DNA from: Allodiplogaster sudhausi | Taxonomy: Eukaryota; Nematoda; Chromadorea; Rhabditida; Diplogasteridae | NCBI GenBank assembly: GCA_945643635.1 | Contig: CALZFC010000078.1 | Location: forward strand, 312,501 to 376,500 | Length of the DNA: 64,000 nucleotides | Direction of reading: 5' to 3' | Shown: positions 47,067 through 58,829 of the stretch, piece after piece | Position numbering within the stretch: the first letter of the stretch is position 1 | How the letters are laid out: each line of letters starts with the position of its first letter | The notes under the pieces: model-generated | What the model saw: only the letters and a program-made list of their open reading frames with translations | Told to the model about the DNA's origin: nothing | Database searches by the model: none | Position numbers and translations under genes: made by a program

Positions 47067-47772
47067 TCTATCGTCTCTGCCTCCACCATCCTCCGGATCA
47101 GGTTTTGCTAATTATCTCACTTTTGCGAACAGCATATTTAACTGTTTTCGGCCCTTCTGTGACCAAAACAACAGTTAAATAGAATAAAACTAAAATAAAG
47201 TTCGCAAAAGTCGATTAATTAGCTAACCTGTTATCCGTTGCGATGTAGGGAGTCGTTGTCGTCGCTTGAACCTAGAGGTAGACAGAGAGAGAGAGAGAAA
47301 GACATTTTGCTCCTGACCGAACCCGAACCACCACCCCCCGCGCGCAATTTTCCCACGTTAACCACCAGGCCACCAACCCACCCAAGAACCTTCCGGCATT
47401 GGATAACCTAGTGATAGGGCCCCCCCAGGTCATTTGTGCACAGATGTTCTTCTCTCTCTCTCTCATCTTTCTTTCTCTCTCTCATCTCTCTTTCGTTCTC
47501 TCGCCTCTCTTTCTCTCTCATCTCTTTTCTTCTCCCTCTGTCCATGTCTATTAATGATACTAAATGTTTTTTCGAATAATTAACACTACAAATGTAAAAC
47601 AAAGTGGAAGATTTGTGTTTCGCCTTCATTCACAGCCTGTTAATTGTAAGTTGTTTGAGATGCGTGAGAACGGTAATTTGCATAGTAATAGTTGCTGAAT
47701 GTGTGCTAATGAGCGAAATACTTTGCGATTATACATGCACTCATTGTCTTGCTCACTGCGGAGAGGGAGAGA

Positions 47773-47804
<32 letters not shown>

Positions 47805-47846
47805 CAGAGACAGGCACAGAGAACGACAGACAGAGAAAGAGAGAGA

Positions 47847-47884
<38 letters not shown>

Positions 47885-47982
47885 AGGCGAGAGAGAGAAG
47901 AAGGCGAGAGAAGGAAAGACAGATGGATACAGCATTTCAAGTGGGGTCGGATGCGATCGATCAGCATGCAGTGCCGAGAGAC

Positions 47983-48015
<33 letters not shown>

Positions 48016-49212
48016 GAGAGAGAGAGACAGAGGAAGAGAGAGAGAAAGAGAGAGAGAGACAGAGGAAGAGAGTGAGTAAACAGTGGTTATGTTAGGCGAC
48101 GAAGAATATAACGAAAAAAAAAACATATGTCTTCGTCTTAGTTTCCATTATTATTTCTTTTCTTTTCTTCTCTTTTTACTTCTCATTTTACCACGTGTGT
48201 TACATCTAGTGTTCCATGTTACACCGTATAAATTGAAAAAAAAATTGAAGAAAGTGATTGTAGGGAATAAAATTTTCAAGCCCTTACGACTCAAGCTCGA
48301 TATTACAGTTTATTTTTGTGTGAGTACAGGAAATAACAATCCTTCAAACAGAACAAGAATGCAACATTTACAAGCATAGGGAGACTTATTCACAGATTTA
48401 AAACCCGGTACACATCTAACAACGGCATTTTTTTCTGAAATAGAATAAATATAGGTCAAAAAGAACAAGGAATTTTTTACAGAAATTAGTCAAACAACGA
48501 CTAGTAGACAGAAAAACTGAGCGAGGATTAATTCGTACGAGGTAAAAGTTCAACCCTTCCACGATGAGTGAATTCTAAAGCAAAGCACATAGAATATAAG
48601 ATAGTCAACAAAGTTAAAATTAGCAAAATAGAAATAAGTGAGAAGGCCACGATTTCTATCCTTCACTGTACAATTTCGCTGTATAACTAGGCTCCATTCA
48701 CTGTACCAGACGAAAAGAGGGTATTGATCCGCCTTGCTAACACATTTGCCGTATTCGATTTTGGCGCGTAGGTCGGAACTTGCATGAGCAGACAGAGAAA
48801 GCCCCAAAGGTCAGCGACTTCCTTGTCGAATCGAAGATGAAAGAGGAAGTGAGTAGCTTATTCAGCTACGTCAAATTAACAATATAAACAAAACTAAAAG
48901 AGTTGGAGACCAAAAAATATCACGAAATTAAATACATATTTAGTGTGTCATATGATTTCAATACTTATCAGAAAACAATTTTCCGGCCGCAGAGTATTTC
49001 TAACGCTTTCCAAAACCCAAAAGCTTTCAATCTCCATTAATGTGACTAAATGTTTTTTTTTCTTTTCCAAATCATTAACACGACGAATGTTAGACAAAGT
49101 GGAAGAGTTAACAACCTGTTAAATAAGAGAGACAGTGAAGAGAGAGACAGAGAGAGAGAGAGAGAACGAGAGAGACAGTGAAGAGAAAGTGAAAGAGAGT
49201 GAGAGAGACAGT

Positions 49213-49252
<40 letters not shown>

Positions 49253-49518
49253 TGCGAATGATAGTGGTAATGAAGAGAGAAGCCGATCGCAGATAATTTT
49301 GGGAAGCGTACTCCGCAACGCTTTGCAATGAAAAGCGTTGCGATCAACGCTTTGCAAAGCTGAAAATCGTTGCGATCAACGCTTTGCAAACCTGAAAAGC
49401 GTTGGGGGGTCTACGCTTTCCAAAAAGTCGGCCGAGGCGCCTCTAAAAGCGTCATTCTCAACGCTTTCAACCCCAACGATATGGCCAAAACGCGTTCTCA
49501 ACGCTTTATTTTCTTGTG
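46789..49518. mobile_element. 2.73-kb terminal-inverted-repeat element in the right arm
   Basis: Compared with the uninterrupted left arm, the insertion is exact and duplicates TGCA (46785-46788 and 49519-49522). The ends are inverted repeats (CACAAGAAAAGAAAGCGTTG and its mirror with one mismatch; the left end has two extra bases, CA). Both subterminal regions (46789-46980, 49300-49518) are arrays of an AAAGCGTTG-type motif in both orientations. The middle holds long GA/TC microsatellites (47020-47070, 47455-47540, 47760-48075, 49130-49250) and a tRNA-like segment near 47310-47410. No transposase is visible: the long frames there are GA-repeat translations. Non-autonomous, superfamily unassigned. 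Confidence 0.85.
47240..47410 (-). repeat. tRNA-like SINE segment
   Basis: Minus strand: a box A-like TGGCCTGGTGGTTAACGTGG, then GCGCGC, then a box B-like GGTTCGGGTTC, followed by a GAAAGACA/TCTCTC tail. A clearly related copy lies at 59200-59350 on the same strand (TGGTGCGGTGGTAGTGGG...GGGTTGGGTTCGG). It does not fold as a good tRNA by eye. Confidence 0.45.
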
Positions 49519-50338
49519 TGCATCCCTGATTTTTAATCAATAACATTTTGCCGTACAATCAACAGCGGCTCTTTCTTGATTTATTTAAATGAATTAACAT
49601 TTCTCAATTATCAGTCAAAAATTCTTCAAAAATTTATGCGAATAATGAAACAATATGATCCCCCCGAAACACCTACGAACATACATATGTACATATTTCA
49701 CATGCTCACCCCCCCCCCCGAGCAACAGGGAACTTACATTTGAACGCACGCATTTAAACCGGTTCTGAATTGCTGCTTCAGAATTATTCGCCTTACATCT
49801 CCTTTAATGTTCAAGATGTAGTATATACATAGATCGTATAGTCCGTAAGTGTGAAATAGCGCCTAATTTCGCCTCACCTGAACGAACCTCTTTCTCTTTT
49901 CCTATTACGAAGTTTACTGGAACTAACCTGGCTGGACTCAATCTTGATTTCAATAATATGGACTACATACAACGCGATGAATGAAGCAGCGCTGACCGGA
50001 TATCCGATTTCATAGCTTGCTCCGACAATGAATATATGCTAGAATTATTCTCTTCCGCACTCATTACTAACATGTACATATGTATATTTTACATGAGTTA
50101 TCTTCTTGACCTTTTTAGTAGATTTATCTATTGCTTTTGGCAAGGACAGCTACATATTTTCAATAAAAATTCCTCGAAGGTACAATTTTCCAAATGCTTC
50201 CAATTGATAAGTCGCTTTTGGTGATTGCATAATTTTTATTCACCTTGAATCACTTTGCAAAAGGGCCAGAATGAAGTCTTCTTCAGTATACCACTACTTT
50301 GTTCAAGAGCATGAAAGAAGTCTCGCTATGTGGGCCGT

Positions 50339-53300
50339 TTACTTCTTCCAGACGTAGAACAGCAATGGGGTCTCATCGTACTTCCACAAGTCAGCCCTCG
50401 TTGTTTTTGCAGACTTTTCTGTTTCATCCGATGGATAATAGTAGGCTGCAAGTGACAGAACTCTGCAAATTTGTGAAGGAAAAGTATATTTGATGAACGA
50501 CTTTGCAAAGCTTATAAAAATTGTTAGAGGCAATATGGCTGTTACATTCTTGAATTAACCTACAGGGAAAGTCCTTGTTCATTGTCTCAGAGCGTAGCAG
50601 TTCGTACAGCCTTTTCGTGTGACTATTGCACCAGTTCTAGAACGAAAAAAATTAAAACATTACTTTCTAAATTCCCTTTTTCTATATCCTGTGCACAACA
50701 TGTATTTATGTAAAACAAAATTCATGAATGTTTACATAAATCCTTCCGGAGCGAATTTAACCAATACTTTGTTTAAGACATTGAAATAGTATTGTTTTTT
50801 TCTCTAACAGAGGAAAAAAATTACAGTACTTTCAAACTCTTCTTTTTTAGTATTCAGACAGACAATGTTTACTTGTAGCTACAGTAACCGGCTTAATTGG
50901 TTGGTAGCCGATGAGACGGGAGCCCTTGAGGGCCACATCACAAGGCGTGCCCCACTCGGCGTACATCAGCTTCTGCATGAACAGGCAGCCGTACGGCTGG
51001 CCGCAGCCTAATTTACTCGTGTAAATTATGTGATAATATAGTGAAGAAAAGTCATAATAATTTTTCTTGATTGGAAAAAAATAAGTTATTATTGCCAGAT
51101 GCTTGCTTGGATGATTTAATGAGTTCTTGGGAAGAATGAAATATTGGTTAAAGGAAGGCGATAACCGAAAAATTATGAAATATTCCAAATTGCTGCGGCC
51201 CTTCGCACCCTCGTTCTCGCGTGCTATTTTCAGGCAACTAGTTTGTGCGACACGGCGAAATAGCATGCGGCAATGAAAGTGCCGACTCCATTGAACTCTA
51301 AAGCATCTCTTTGCCGCTTACTGGTGTAAGTGCTGTATTGTTCGTGCCGGAAGCAAAGCGGCCGCACGCCCTCGCGGTAGTTGGGGCACGCGCGCATCAA
51401 CTCTTCGAGACGGTCGACCGAACCGATGCAGCCAATCGAATCTATCGGCATCAGAGAAAATGTTACTTTCTGTCCATTCACAAAACAACTACAGTCTATT
51501 CATAGTGAATAGCAAATCATCTCAAACCCACAATCGCTGTTTGGCTGGACGTTGTATTGGAAGCGGCCTCGGTGGTTGTTGAAATCGGCAGGAAGATCGG
51601 CGGGGAAGAATAAGTAATTGTGGTGTGGCTCACCGTACGCCTGGAGCACGTTGACCTGCATTGTGGGAATCGTTATTGCGTCGGTTTTTATTGAGGTGGT
51701 GTGATTTTAATGCTGATGAAATTATGTAAAATATGATTTTAGCCACAAAAAAGAAAGAATGATTACCTGATACGACGGATCAGGACAGCCGGTCGAGAGC
51801 GGAGGCGCTGGCCGGCCTGGTGGCATCTTCTTCCAGACATGGAAATAATTCTTGAACTGCGGATTCTCGATCGCCACGTCAGCGTAGCTCAGAGCCGTCT
51901 TTGGATAAGAAACGGCGATCCTGTCCTCTTCGCTCGAAGTGTAGTAATATGCTGTTAAATGTTATATCACACACATGTTGACATCAAATTAAATATATGC
52001 CTACATGGAAATTCGGGATTGACCCTTCCGTCACGAAGCATCTCGTACATCGGACTTGTTGTGCCGCACGCATTCTAAATCAAAGATAGACTCAGGGTAG
52101 GAGTAGGGTTGAAAGGAAAACTTTTAAACAAAACTGCTGTTTCCGGTAGAACAGCACAAAAGGAAGCGCATAGCAAATAACAATCGCTAAAAAGACTCGC
52201 GGACATCTTTGAAAGGCATGAAACCAATGTGACGCTGATCGCTCCCAGAACAGTACGACGGGATGTTCCAGTCGCCGATAATCAACTTCTGAATTTGAAT
52301 GCAACCCCCACGGCTTTTGGCAGCCTGATAGTGAGAAAAAGTTAAACTTTATCTTGACATTTTGTGAGAAATACTACATTATTGTTGATACATATTTCAT
52401 TATTTACATAGTTGTTCGTGTTTTCTAATGTATTGTAGGTACGTGAAAAAAATAATCAGGTATTGTACATGATTACTTATTTTTATCAGAGTATTTTTGC
52501 TTGAGCAGAAGGAAAAACCTGTCGTCTGGTCGTATTGGTAGCGTCTGAGGCAGAGAGGCCGAACGCTCTCTTTGTAGTCTGGGCACGCTTCCTTCAGTTG
52601 CGCAAGACGGTCATGCGAGACGATGCAGCCAAAGTGATCTGGTGAGGTTCCCAGCAGTTACATCTTTCATAATCACAGGAATTCTAGATGCTGACCGAAT
52701 TCTTTTTATTTGTTAAACTTTTTGCATCTATCCACATATCTTATAGGGCAAAAGTGTTTTTTTAACTATATAAATTCTTTTTTCTAAGGATAAACAAACG
52801 AACACTCCTGAGCTGGAAAGAGCTCGAGCTGAAGTGAAGCTCTCCGATTCTCGTAGTCGTCGCGCATGTTCGCAGGGAAGAGAAAGTAGCTGTTCTGCTT
52901 CACCGAGTACGCTTGACGCAGATTTACTTGTCAAATTGCACGTCGATTAGCTATCTCTTGACCATTTACTTATTTTGGACTATCATTTAAGACTTCTGAA
53001 AATTTGTAATAATAAAGAGTTTTATTTTGCTACATCTGGAAGCTTTCCTTTATGGCATACTTGGAAGCGTGGATCTGGGCAGCCTGGCGCAATAGGCGGC
53101 AGTGTAGGCGGGGGCGCTGCTGTCGGAGGCGGTGTAGGCTGTGTAGAATAATACAATAACGCTAATAATACAATAATTTCTTGTGAAAAGAATCAATATT
53201 TCAAAATGACACATGATATGTATATTCGCAGTACCTGTGTGGCTGCTTGAGTGGTCTTTGGAGGGAGACCACTCACCTCCCGAGCACCGTCGCATTTGTC

Positions 53301-53532
53301 TAAAACAAGGAGAGAACGTAAGCGCTCTCTCGTATTCATATCTGCATTCCTACGTTTTATGTACAACATATAAGGGTATATAATGTTTTCTTTACTATAG
53401 TGGCAAAGCTATGTAATTATATGCACCATTGACATTGTATGTAGCTGACCAACCACCGCAATCGTTGATGTTGAAAGCGTTTCCATGCGATAGTAGACAA
53501 GAAATCGTCAAAAAAGGCAATATCCAAGACAT
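50339..53532 (-). CDS. Modular Cys-rich secreted protein (right copy, with disruptions)
   Basis: Minus strand. Exon 1 (53532-53427) is a signal peptide (MSWILPFLTISCLLSHGNAF) followed by NINDCGGWSATYNVN. A small exon 53299-53277 (DKCDGARE) follows, then a Pro-rich b-type exon 53138-53061 ending GCPDPRFQ, c about 52926-52800 (LRQAYSVKQNSYFLFPANM), d 52638-52519 (HFGCIVSHDRLAQLKEACPD), e about 52328-52200 (QIQKLIIGDWNIPSYC). Then the palindrome part: a2 52074-52005, b2 51951-51767, c2 51655-51532, d2 51441-51322, e2 51007-50889, a3 and b3 to the stop at 50339. Exon a2 here has a proper TTTAG acceptor, unlike the left copy. Two faults: an extra G in a G5 run of exon e (52305-52309) shifts frame, and the acceptor of c lacks the expected G and exposes TAA. 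Sequencing error is possible for both. Confidence 0.55.
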
Positions 53533-54675
53533 TTTGTCACTCTCCTTTTGAAGCCAGGCTGAAAGTATGATGAAATTATGAACAAAGTATTTCAATCTCG
53601 AATGGCAAAGCAAATTCTTATCTACTATGAATGCCTTCTATAATAACAATAAATAATAACACTAAACACGTCTTGCTCGTCTCATGTGCTTTTATGTTAA
53701 CGCCGGCAAAATGGCTCGTTCTTGATGGCTTTTATTCTTTTGTCGGCTAGTGATCAACTCTCTTTCATTGCTTATTTCGATAGCTAGGCATAATACATTC
53801 TATCACTGTCCACGACCTTTCTTCCTTCTTGTAGTTTCCCTTCAAGAACATGGATATTATCCTGACAACTCATGAAATGCCTCTCCTTTTAATCAGAGCC
53901 TTTGAATTTTCGAGCTGCTATCCTTGCCGAAATTCGAACTCATGAAGCCTCCAAATTCGCAATTCGAGAAATCGGAGCGAATTAGTGGACAGTGTCAGTC
54001 AACTCGTCATGCCGTTTCGCAATGTAATCGAGAGAGAGAGAGAGAAGAAGAGAGTTAGACAGAGAGGGAGAATTACAGAATATATACATAGAAAGAATAT
54101 ACGATATCAAAAGAAAAGAAAAGGAAATAAGAACAAAATAGTCAAGAGAAATATAAAGAGGAGTTAAGCGAGAAAAAAAGTCTGCTGGAAATAACTTCAT
54201 TCAGAGAACATTAGAATATCTCTATCGATTATTTGAATTATATATTCGTTCGTATTCACTTGACGGACACAGATATTGAATTATTGATGATATGATCTGC
54301 TAAACAACAAGGCGAGCACGGAGAACCGCCTCCTATAAATCTTCTTAAGCGAATACTTTGCCCCTTCATTATAACAACAGTGCCTCTCGAGACAAACGAA
54401 ACCCATTCTTCTATTCATTCGGCAATGAAACCTTTGTTGTCTCTTTATCGTCACTTGTAGTGCTAGTTGTCGGGAGAAATGATGAGAAGGACATAAGAGG
54501 TCAAGAAAGGGGACTCGCAGATTGAGGATTGGGGATGGAAGCGAAGTTAGAGGGAGAAGTTGGAGTCAGAAATTGCAGGGAAAGAAGTTGGAGGGAGAAA
54601 TTGAAAGGAGAAGTTGGAGGGAGCAGTTGGACGGAGAAGTTGGTGGGAGAATGGGGGATCCGTGGTCGTCGTCTC
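53533..54675. other. Intergenic
   Basis: No gene recognised. A GA-rich tract lies at 54030-54070. A purine-rich stretch at 54520-54660 (repeats of GGAGAAGTTGGAGGGAG) gives spurious open frames. Confidence 0.4.
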
Positions 54676-55631
54676 TCAGTGCTGCTCGCGGCTCAGGCGG
54701 AGTAGCTCGTCGCGCACTTCGTCGATGATGCGGACGGCACTGCTCAGACGGGCATTCAGATGCTCGAGACGGGCAGAGAAGGGAGCCGAGGCAGGAGTCT
54801 TAAAGCAACAACTTTTTTTTTAAATTAAAAGTAGAGATCAAAAATCCAAAGTCAAAAGTCAGCACCGGCTCTGTTAGCCCCTAACCGTGGTACTCTTCCA
54901 GTACACGGGTGTAAAAGTGCTGACGGTCTCCGTCGTGTAAAAGTCACTTGTGCTACGTTCCATTTAACGTAAGAATATATTATTTTCGTGAACGCGAGGG
55001 AATCTTTTTTGTAACCTGGAGCGCGGTGAAGGTGACCGCGGAGTACGGGAAAGGGCGGCGAGCGCGCACGGTGCCGGGAAGCGGCGTGTTGCCGGCCGAG
55101 CTGTGGAAGTCGTGCGAGGTGTCAGAGACGCTGCTGCTGCTGCTCGCCGACGACGACGGCTGCCATTCCATCGTGAGGAAGCTGATGCTCTCACTCTCGG
55201 CAGACTCGGACGCATTCCGTGCGGCGGGAACCCGAAGACTCACTTTCTGCGATGGAATGCTTTCCTTCTTCTCTTACTCCTGAAGTACGCGTTGATGGAC
55301 ACGGAGACAGAAGAGAACTCCACTTCACTCGTCGTCTTTTCTGCTTCATCCAGAAGCAATTCGGAGGGTGTCATCGGGAGAGAGAGGCAACTCTGCAATT
55401 GTACAGTTGTAGAAACAGCCGCGGAAACTGGCTATAAATAAGCCATCTCTAACCTCGCGCGACAAGGGGCTCCTTATGAGAGATCTTGGGCTGGAGTGCG
55501 GGAACACTGGCCGCGGAAGTGGTGGTTGTGGTGGCGCGGGCGGCCTGGGTAGTGGCTCCGGCTTGGCAAGGCCGACGAGCGGGGCGGCGGGCCCGGAAGG
55601 TGGAGTGGCGGCGACCGTTCAGTGCAGGCAT
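54676..55631 (-). CDS. GC-rich Ser/Ala-rich protein with a helical C-terminus (unrecognised)
   Basis: Minus strand. A first exon (55631-55454) opens with ATG seven bases after a TTTAG site, a spacing typical of a trans-splice acceptor (MPALNGRRHSTFRARRPARR...). Later exons include KVSLRVPAARNASESAESES / MEWQPSSSASSSSSVSDTSH...AVTFTALQ (about 55242-55018) and the last exon TPASAPFSARLEHLNARLSS / AVRIIDEVRDELLRLSREQH ending at TGA near 54676, which looks like an amphipathic or coiled-coil helix. A middle exon (MTPSELLLDEAEKTTSEVEF..., about 55360-55273) fits the following exon by phase, but its join to the first exon does not. GC content is well above the flanks, so purifying selection is likely. 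No family recognised. Confidence 0.45.
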
Positions 55632-56040
55632 TTCAACTCTAAAGTGAAAAGGATGAATTACGTTTCATGAAATTAAGTTTTTTTTAAAGAACCGACTTCG
55701 TTTCTCCTATAGGGCATCAGAGTTCTAAGCATGAACTAATATTTAGCTGTACTTTGAAATTTAAACTTTTCAACCTCCTTCAATTTCATTAGAATCAGTT
55801 CTTTCCCGAATGTTCATTTAAAAATCGACACTCCCAATTTGTAAGCCACTATAAATGCTAGTGTAAAGAAAAATATGATCCAGGCCAGATTTATTGATAT
55901 TCTGTGATAGCAATTCAGGAATGAAAATTTTGTTGCCAAACTGTTTTTCTTGTTTAAAAAAAAGGAGAAAGAAAATTATTTGATCAGAAATTCAGGGAGA
56001 ATATGGAGAAGTTTTGTTTTGAAACTTTCATATTTCACTG

Positions 56041-56985
56041 ACAAGGGAACCATCTGAAGATATGTTGGAAGATTTTGATCTCACCTGTCCAGATCGATTG
56101 GTACGGTCAAGAAATGATGTCAACTATTTTTACTTTTTCCTTAATGGCCTCCGGCGATTTTATATTAATTTTTAAAATTTGCATAAATCGCAGATGTGGG
56201 GTGCTGATCGTTGCTTTACCATTGTCAACGACCCGCTTGAGATATAAAATGTGACCAGCGTGGCGCAGTTAGTTGCGCGCTCGCCCGTTGTTTTGAGTGT
56301 CGCGGGTTCAAATCCAGTTTGGAGCAGATGTTTTGCTATTGTTTTGGATATTCAATTTTGGCAAAGTACATATGTACATAAAAAAATTTTAAGGAGAGCG
56401 CGTTTTTGTACTTTAAAAATTACCATATTTATCTTCTCGTATTGGGCAATGGGCAATGGCACTTCACCATGTCTGCAAATCCACAAGCGGTTGTTCGTCT
56501 TTTGCTGGATAGATTTGGCGTCTCTGATACATCGGCGGAATTCACTCGAGAGGACCATAAACTAATTAATTCACTCGAGATTAATTCACTCGAGAGGACC
56601 ATAAACGTCTTTCGTTACGAAGAAGACCATGAGCCGGAAAGCAGATATTGCGAAAGAATTTATATTTACTTTACCAAATTTGAGTATATTAAACTGCAGC
56701 AAAACATAAGCACCGGAAGGGATTCGAACCTGCGACAGTCAAAACTGTAGGCTAGCGCACTACTAACTGCGCCACGCTGGTCACATTCCAAGATTCAATT
56801 CAGGCATTCATAATTGCAAAGCCATTAATTTCCATTATTTTATGCAATTTTTAAAAATTAATATAAAATCGCCGAAGGCCATTAAGGAAAAAGTAAAAAT
56901 AGTTGACATCATTTCTAGTCCGTACTAATCGATCTGGACAGGTGAGATCAAAATCCTCCAACATATCTTCAGATGGTTCCCTTGT
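56041..56985. mobile_element. Fold-back element with paired tRNA-like segments
   Basis: The ends are inverted repeats (ACAAGGGAACCATCTGAAGA at the left, mirrored at 56985) matching over about 135 bp. They diverge for about 70 bp, then match again in a tRNA-like segment: 56251-56330 on the plus strand and 56785-56710 on the minus strand. Each has a box A-like TGGCGCAGTTAGT and a box B-like GGTTCAAATCC or GGTTCGAATCC. Between them a frame at 56406-56750 holds an internal duplication (CACTCGAGAGGACCATAAAC twice). The tRNA-like parts resemble Met/Trp-type tRNA 5' halves but lack a good T-stem or anticodon stem, so they are SINE-like rather than functional tRNAs. Confidence 0.7.
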
Positions 56986-56999
56986 GAGTTCTTTTTAAA

Positions 57000-58829
57000 A
57001 AAAGGGAATGTGAAAGTACAGGGAATATATTAAAAATCTGACGAGTAGAAGCGAGAGCTCCTGCATTTTCTCGACTCGTCAGTTTTCGGATGAGTGGAAA
57101 GATCTTCAATTATAATGAGACCCTTTTCGCATAGCGATCATATCTAGATTTGCATGGAAACGTTTTCGTATTCCTGGGAAAATTAGATAATTAAATCGAA
57201 TAAAATTATTCTTGTGAGCATTATAAAATTATCGTGTTTCGTTCAATAAATTTGTTTTACTAAATAAAAAAAACATGTTGTCGAAATATGCAACAATTTG
57301 AGTTTATACATTGTGCTGATACTGACTAATTAGCTTATCATTAACTTTTTCATCTTCTATATAACATTTTAAACATTTTTTTCTTACATATTTAGTTCAT
57401 GCCAATAATCCACAAGATGTTCTGTCACACTGACTTCCTTTTCATCATATCCTTATATTCTCATCGTATTCATATTCTGATGCACTCTAGTGCATTCCAC
57501 TTATTATTCCACGTGATCATTCTCTCGGTAATGTAGGGTTTTCCTGACTTCAAAAGTCAGTCTGCCTATCAGTGCTCATCTTGAACGGTCGCCCTCCCAG
57601 CCCGTCTTCCTATTCTTTGTTGCCGCCAGGCCTTTTTTTTTAATTTAAAAAATGGTCATACGCCTGTTCCCAGGTCGAGTCTGCAAACACGACTGCGAAA
57701 AAACCGGAGAGATTCGTTACAGATCTCATAATGTACAACCTGGCAAATAGCTTGCTATATATTTGGCTTGTAATATTTCTCTCAGAAATTGTCGAAGTGA
57801 ATTCCACGTTTCTGGCGGTTCTTCCAGAGAGCACTGCAATCAATCTCACTTCTAAAGACTTATCAGCAAATGATTAGAATGTGATATGAGATACGAGACT
57901 GATTAACGCACACTGCACACTACTAGTCGCCCCTTACAATTATTAAAGAGGTCTCATCTACTTTTTATTTCATTTATGTTCTTCTCGATTCTGCCAATCA
58001 AACATTGCTCACACTTTAGCATTTCATTCTGTCTAAGACACTCTTGAGCAGACGTCATCAGGCTCTAGGCGGAAGTGTGCTACAAGATTTGAAACTACAC
58101 ATTCGCGTCCCTCCAAAGACTCAACTGAAGATTGATGATTTCATGTGAAGAATGTCATGATTTTTTTTCTCAAGCAAAAATTACATGATTCAGCTCTTGC
58201 AGATTGCTTTTGTACACTTAGAAGGGCGTGGCCTAAAAAATCTGAACTTCAATTCTATGGTCTTTTTTTTTACAATACTGAGAACGTTGAAAGCCTTCAA
58301 AAAAAACTTGTTTACGCTGTAAACTCTTTTTGTATCTGATTGTGAGAAACTATGTATTGTTTATGTTCGGTCTGGGTATGAGGGTTTGTGAATGAAAGCA
58401 TTATCACCATTTTGCAACTTCTGTCATATTTTATCTCCGGAAAGACCAATGTACATATGTATGTAGACCGCTTATTAACTTTTCACCTCCAATACACCTA
58501 CAATTATAAAAAAATATATATAAATGTTTTGCAAACTCTACAATTTTTCCAAACTTTCACTATTGGAGACACGATATTTTATGTAAAAGTGTAATTCGAT
58601 CTCAGTACATGTGAAAAAAGAAGTGAGAGTTCAATTAGTTTGCATCTCTACAATAACAACAAAAAACTCTTCATATCTCTTTCTTTCTTTCTTTCTGACT
58701 ACTTAAATTGTGAATGTTTGACAACTTGCCCGAAATGTACTTTGGATGTTCCTCTAAACTTCCGCTCCTCCCCTAAATGAGATTCTGAAGCAAGAAAAAT
58801 GTGGAAATTGAAAATTAAAGAAAGAACTA
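57000..58829. other. Intergenic, one possible exon
   Basis: Mostly AT-rich without support for genes. A plus-strand frame from about 57650 to a TAG near 57877, entered from a TGTTCCCAG acceptor, encodes a hydrophobic stretch (LANSLLYIWLVIFLSEIVEV) and could be a membrane exon. I found no partner exon or paralogue. Confidence 0.25.

Larger units (their letters stand above)
41731..52071. repeat. 10.3-kb palindrome (inverted duplication)
   Basis: Left arm 41731-45332, right arm 45742-52071, with a 409-bp single-copy spacer. Once the 2.73-kb insertion in the right arm is removed, each arm is about 3.6 kb. Arms are nearly identical. Differences seen include a G run of 17 at 44083-44099 against 11 at the mirror position, and substitutions around 43101, 43700 and 44350. 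Arms carry modules 2-3 of the modular gene and the 5' part of a family H-like gene. The outer breakpoint falls in an exon on the left, the inner breakpoint in an exon next to the spacer. Confidence 0.95.

Noticed and set aside
47604..48126. Arg/Glu-rich and Leu/Ser-rich open frames up to 166 aa
   Set aside because: Translations of GA/TC microsatellites inside the 2.73-kb element, with no non-repeat conserved sequence.
56251..56330. Functional tRNA gene
   Set aside because: Box A and box B are present, but the T-stem and anticodon stem do not pair properly, and a mirrored copy lies in the other arm. Treated as SINE-like.
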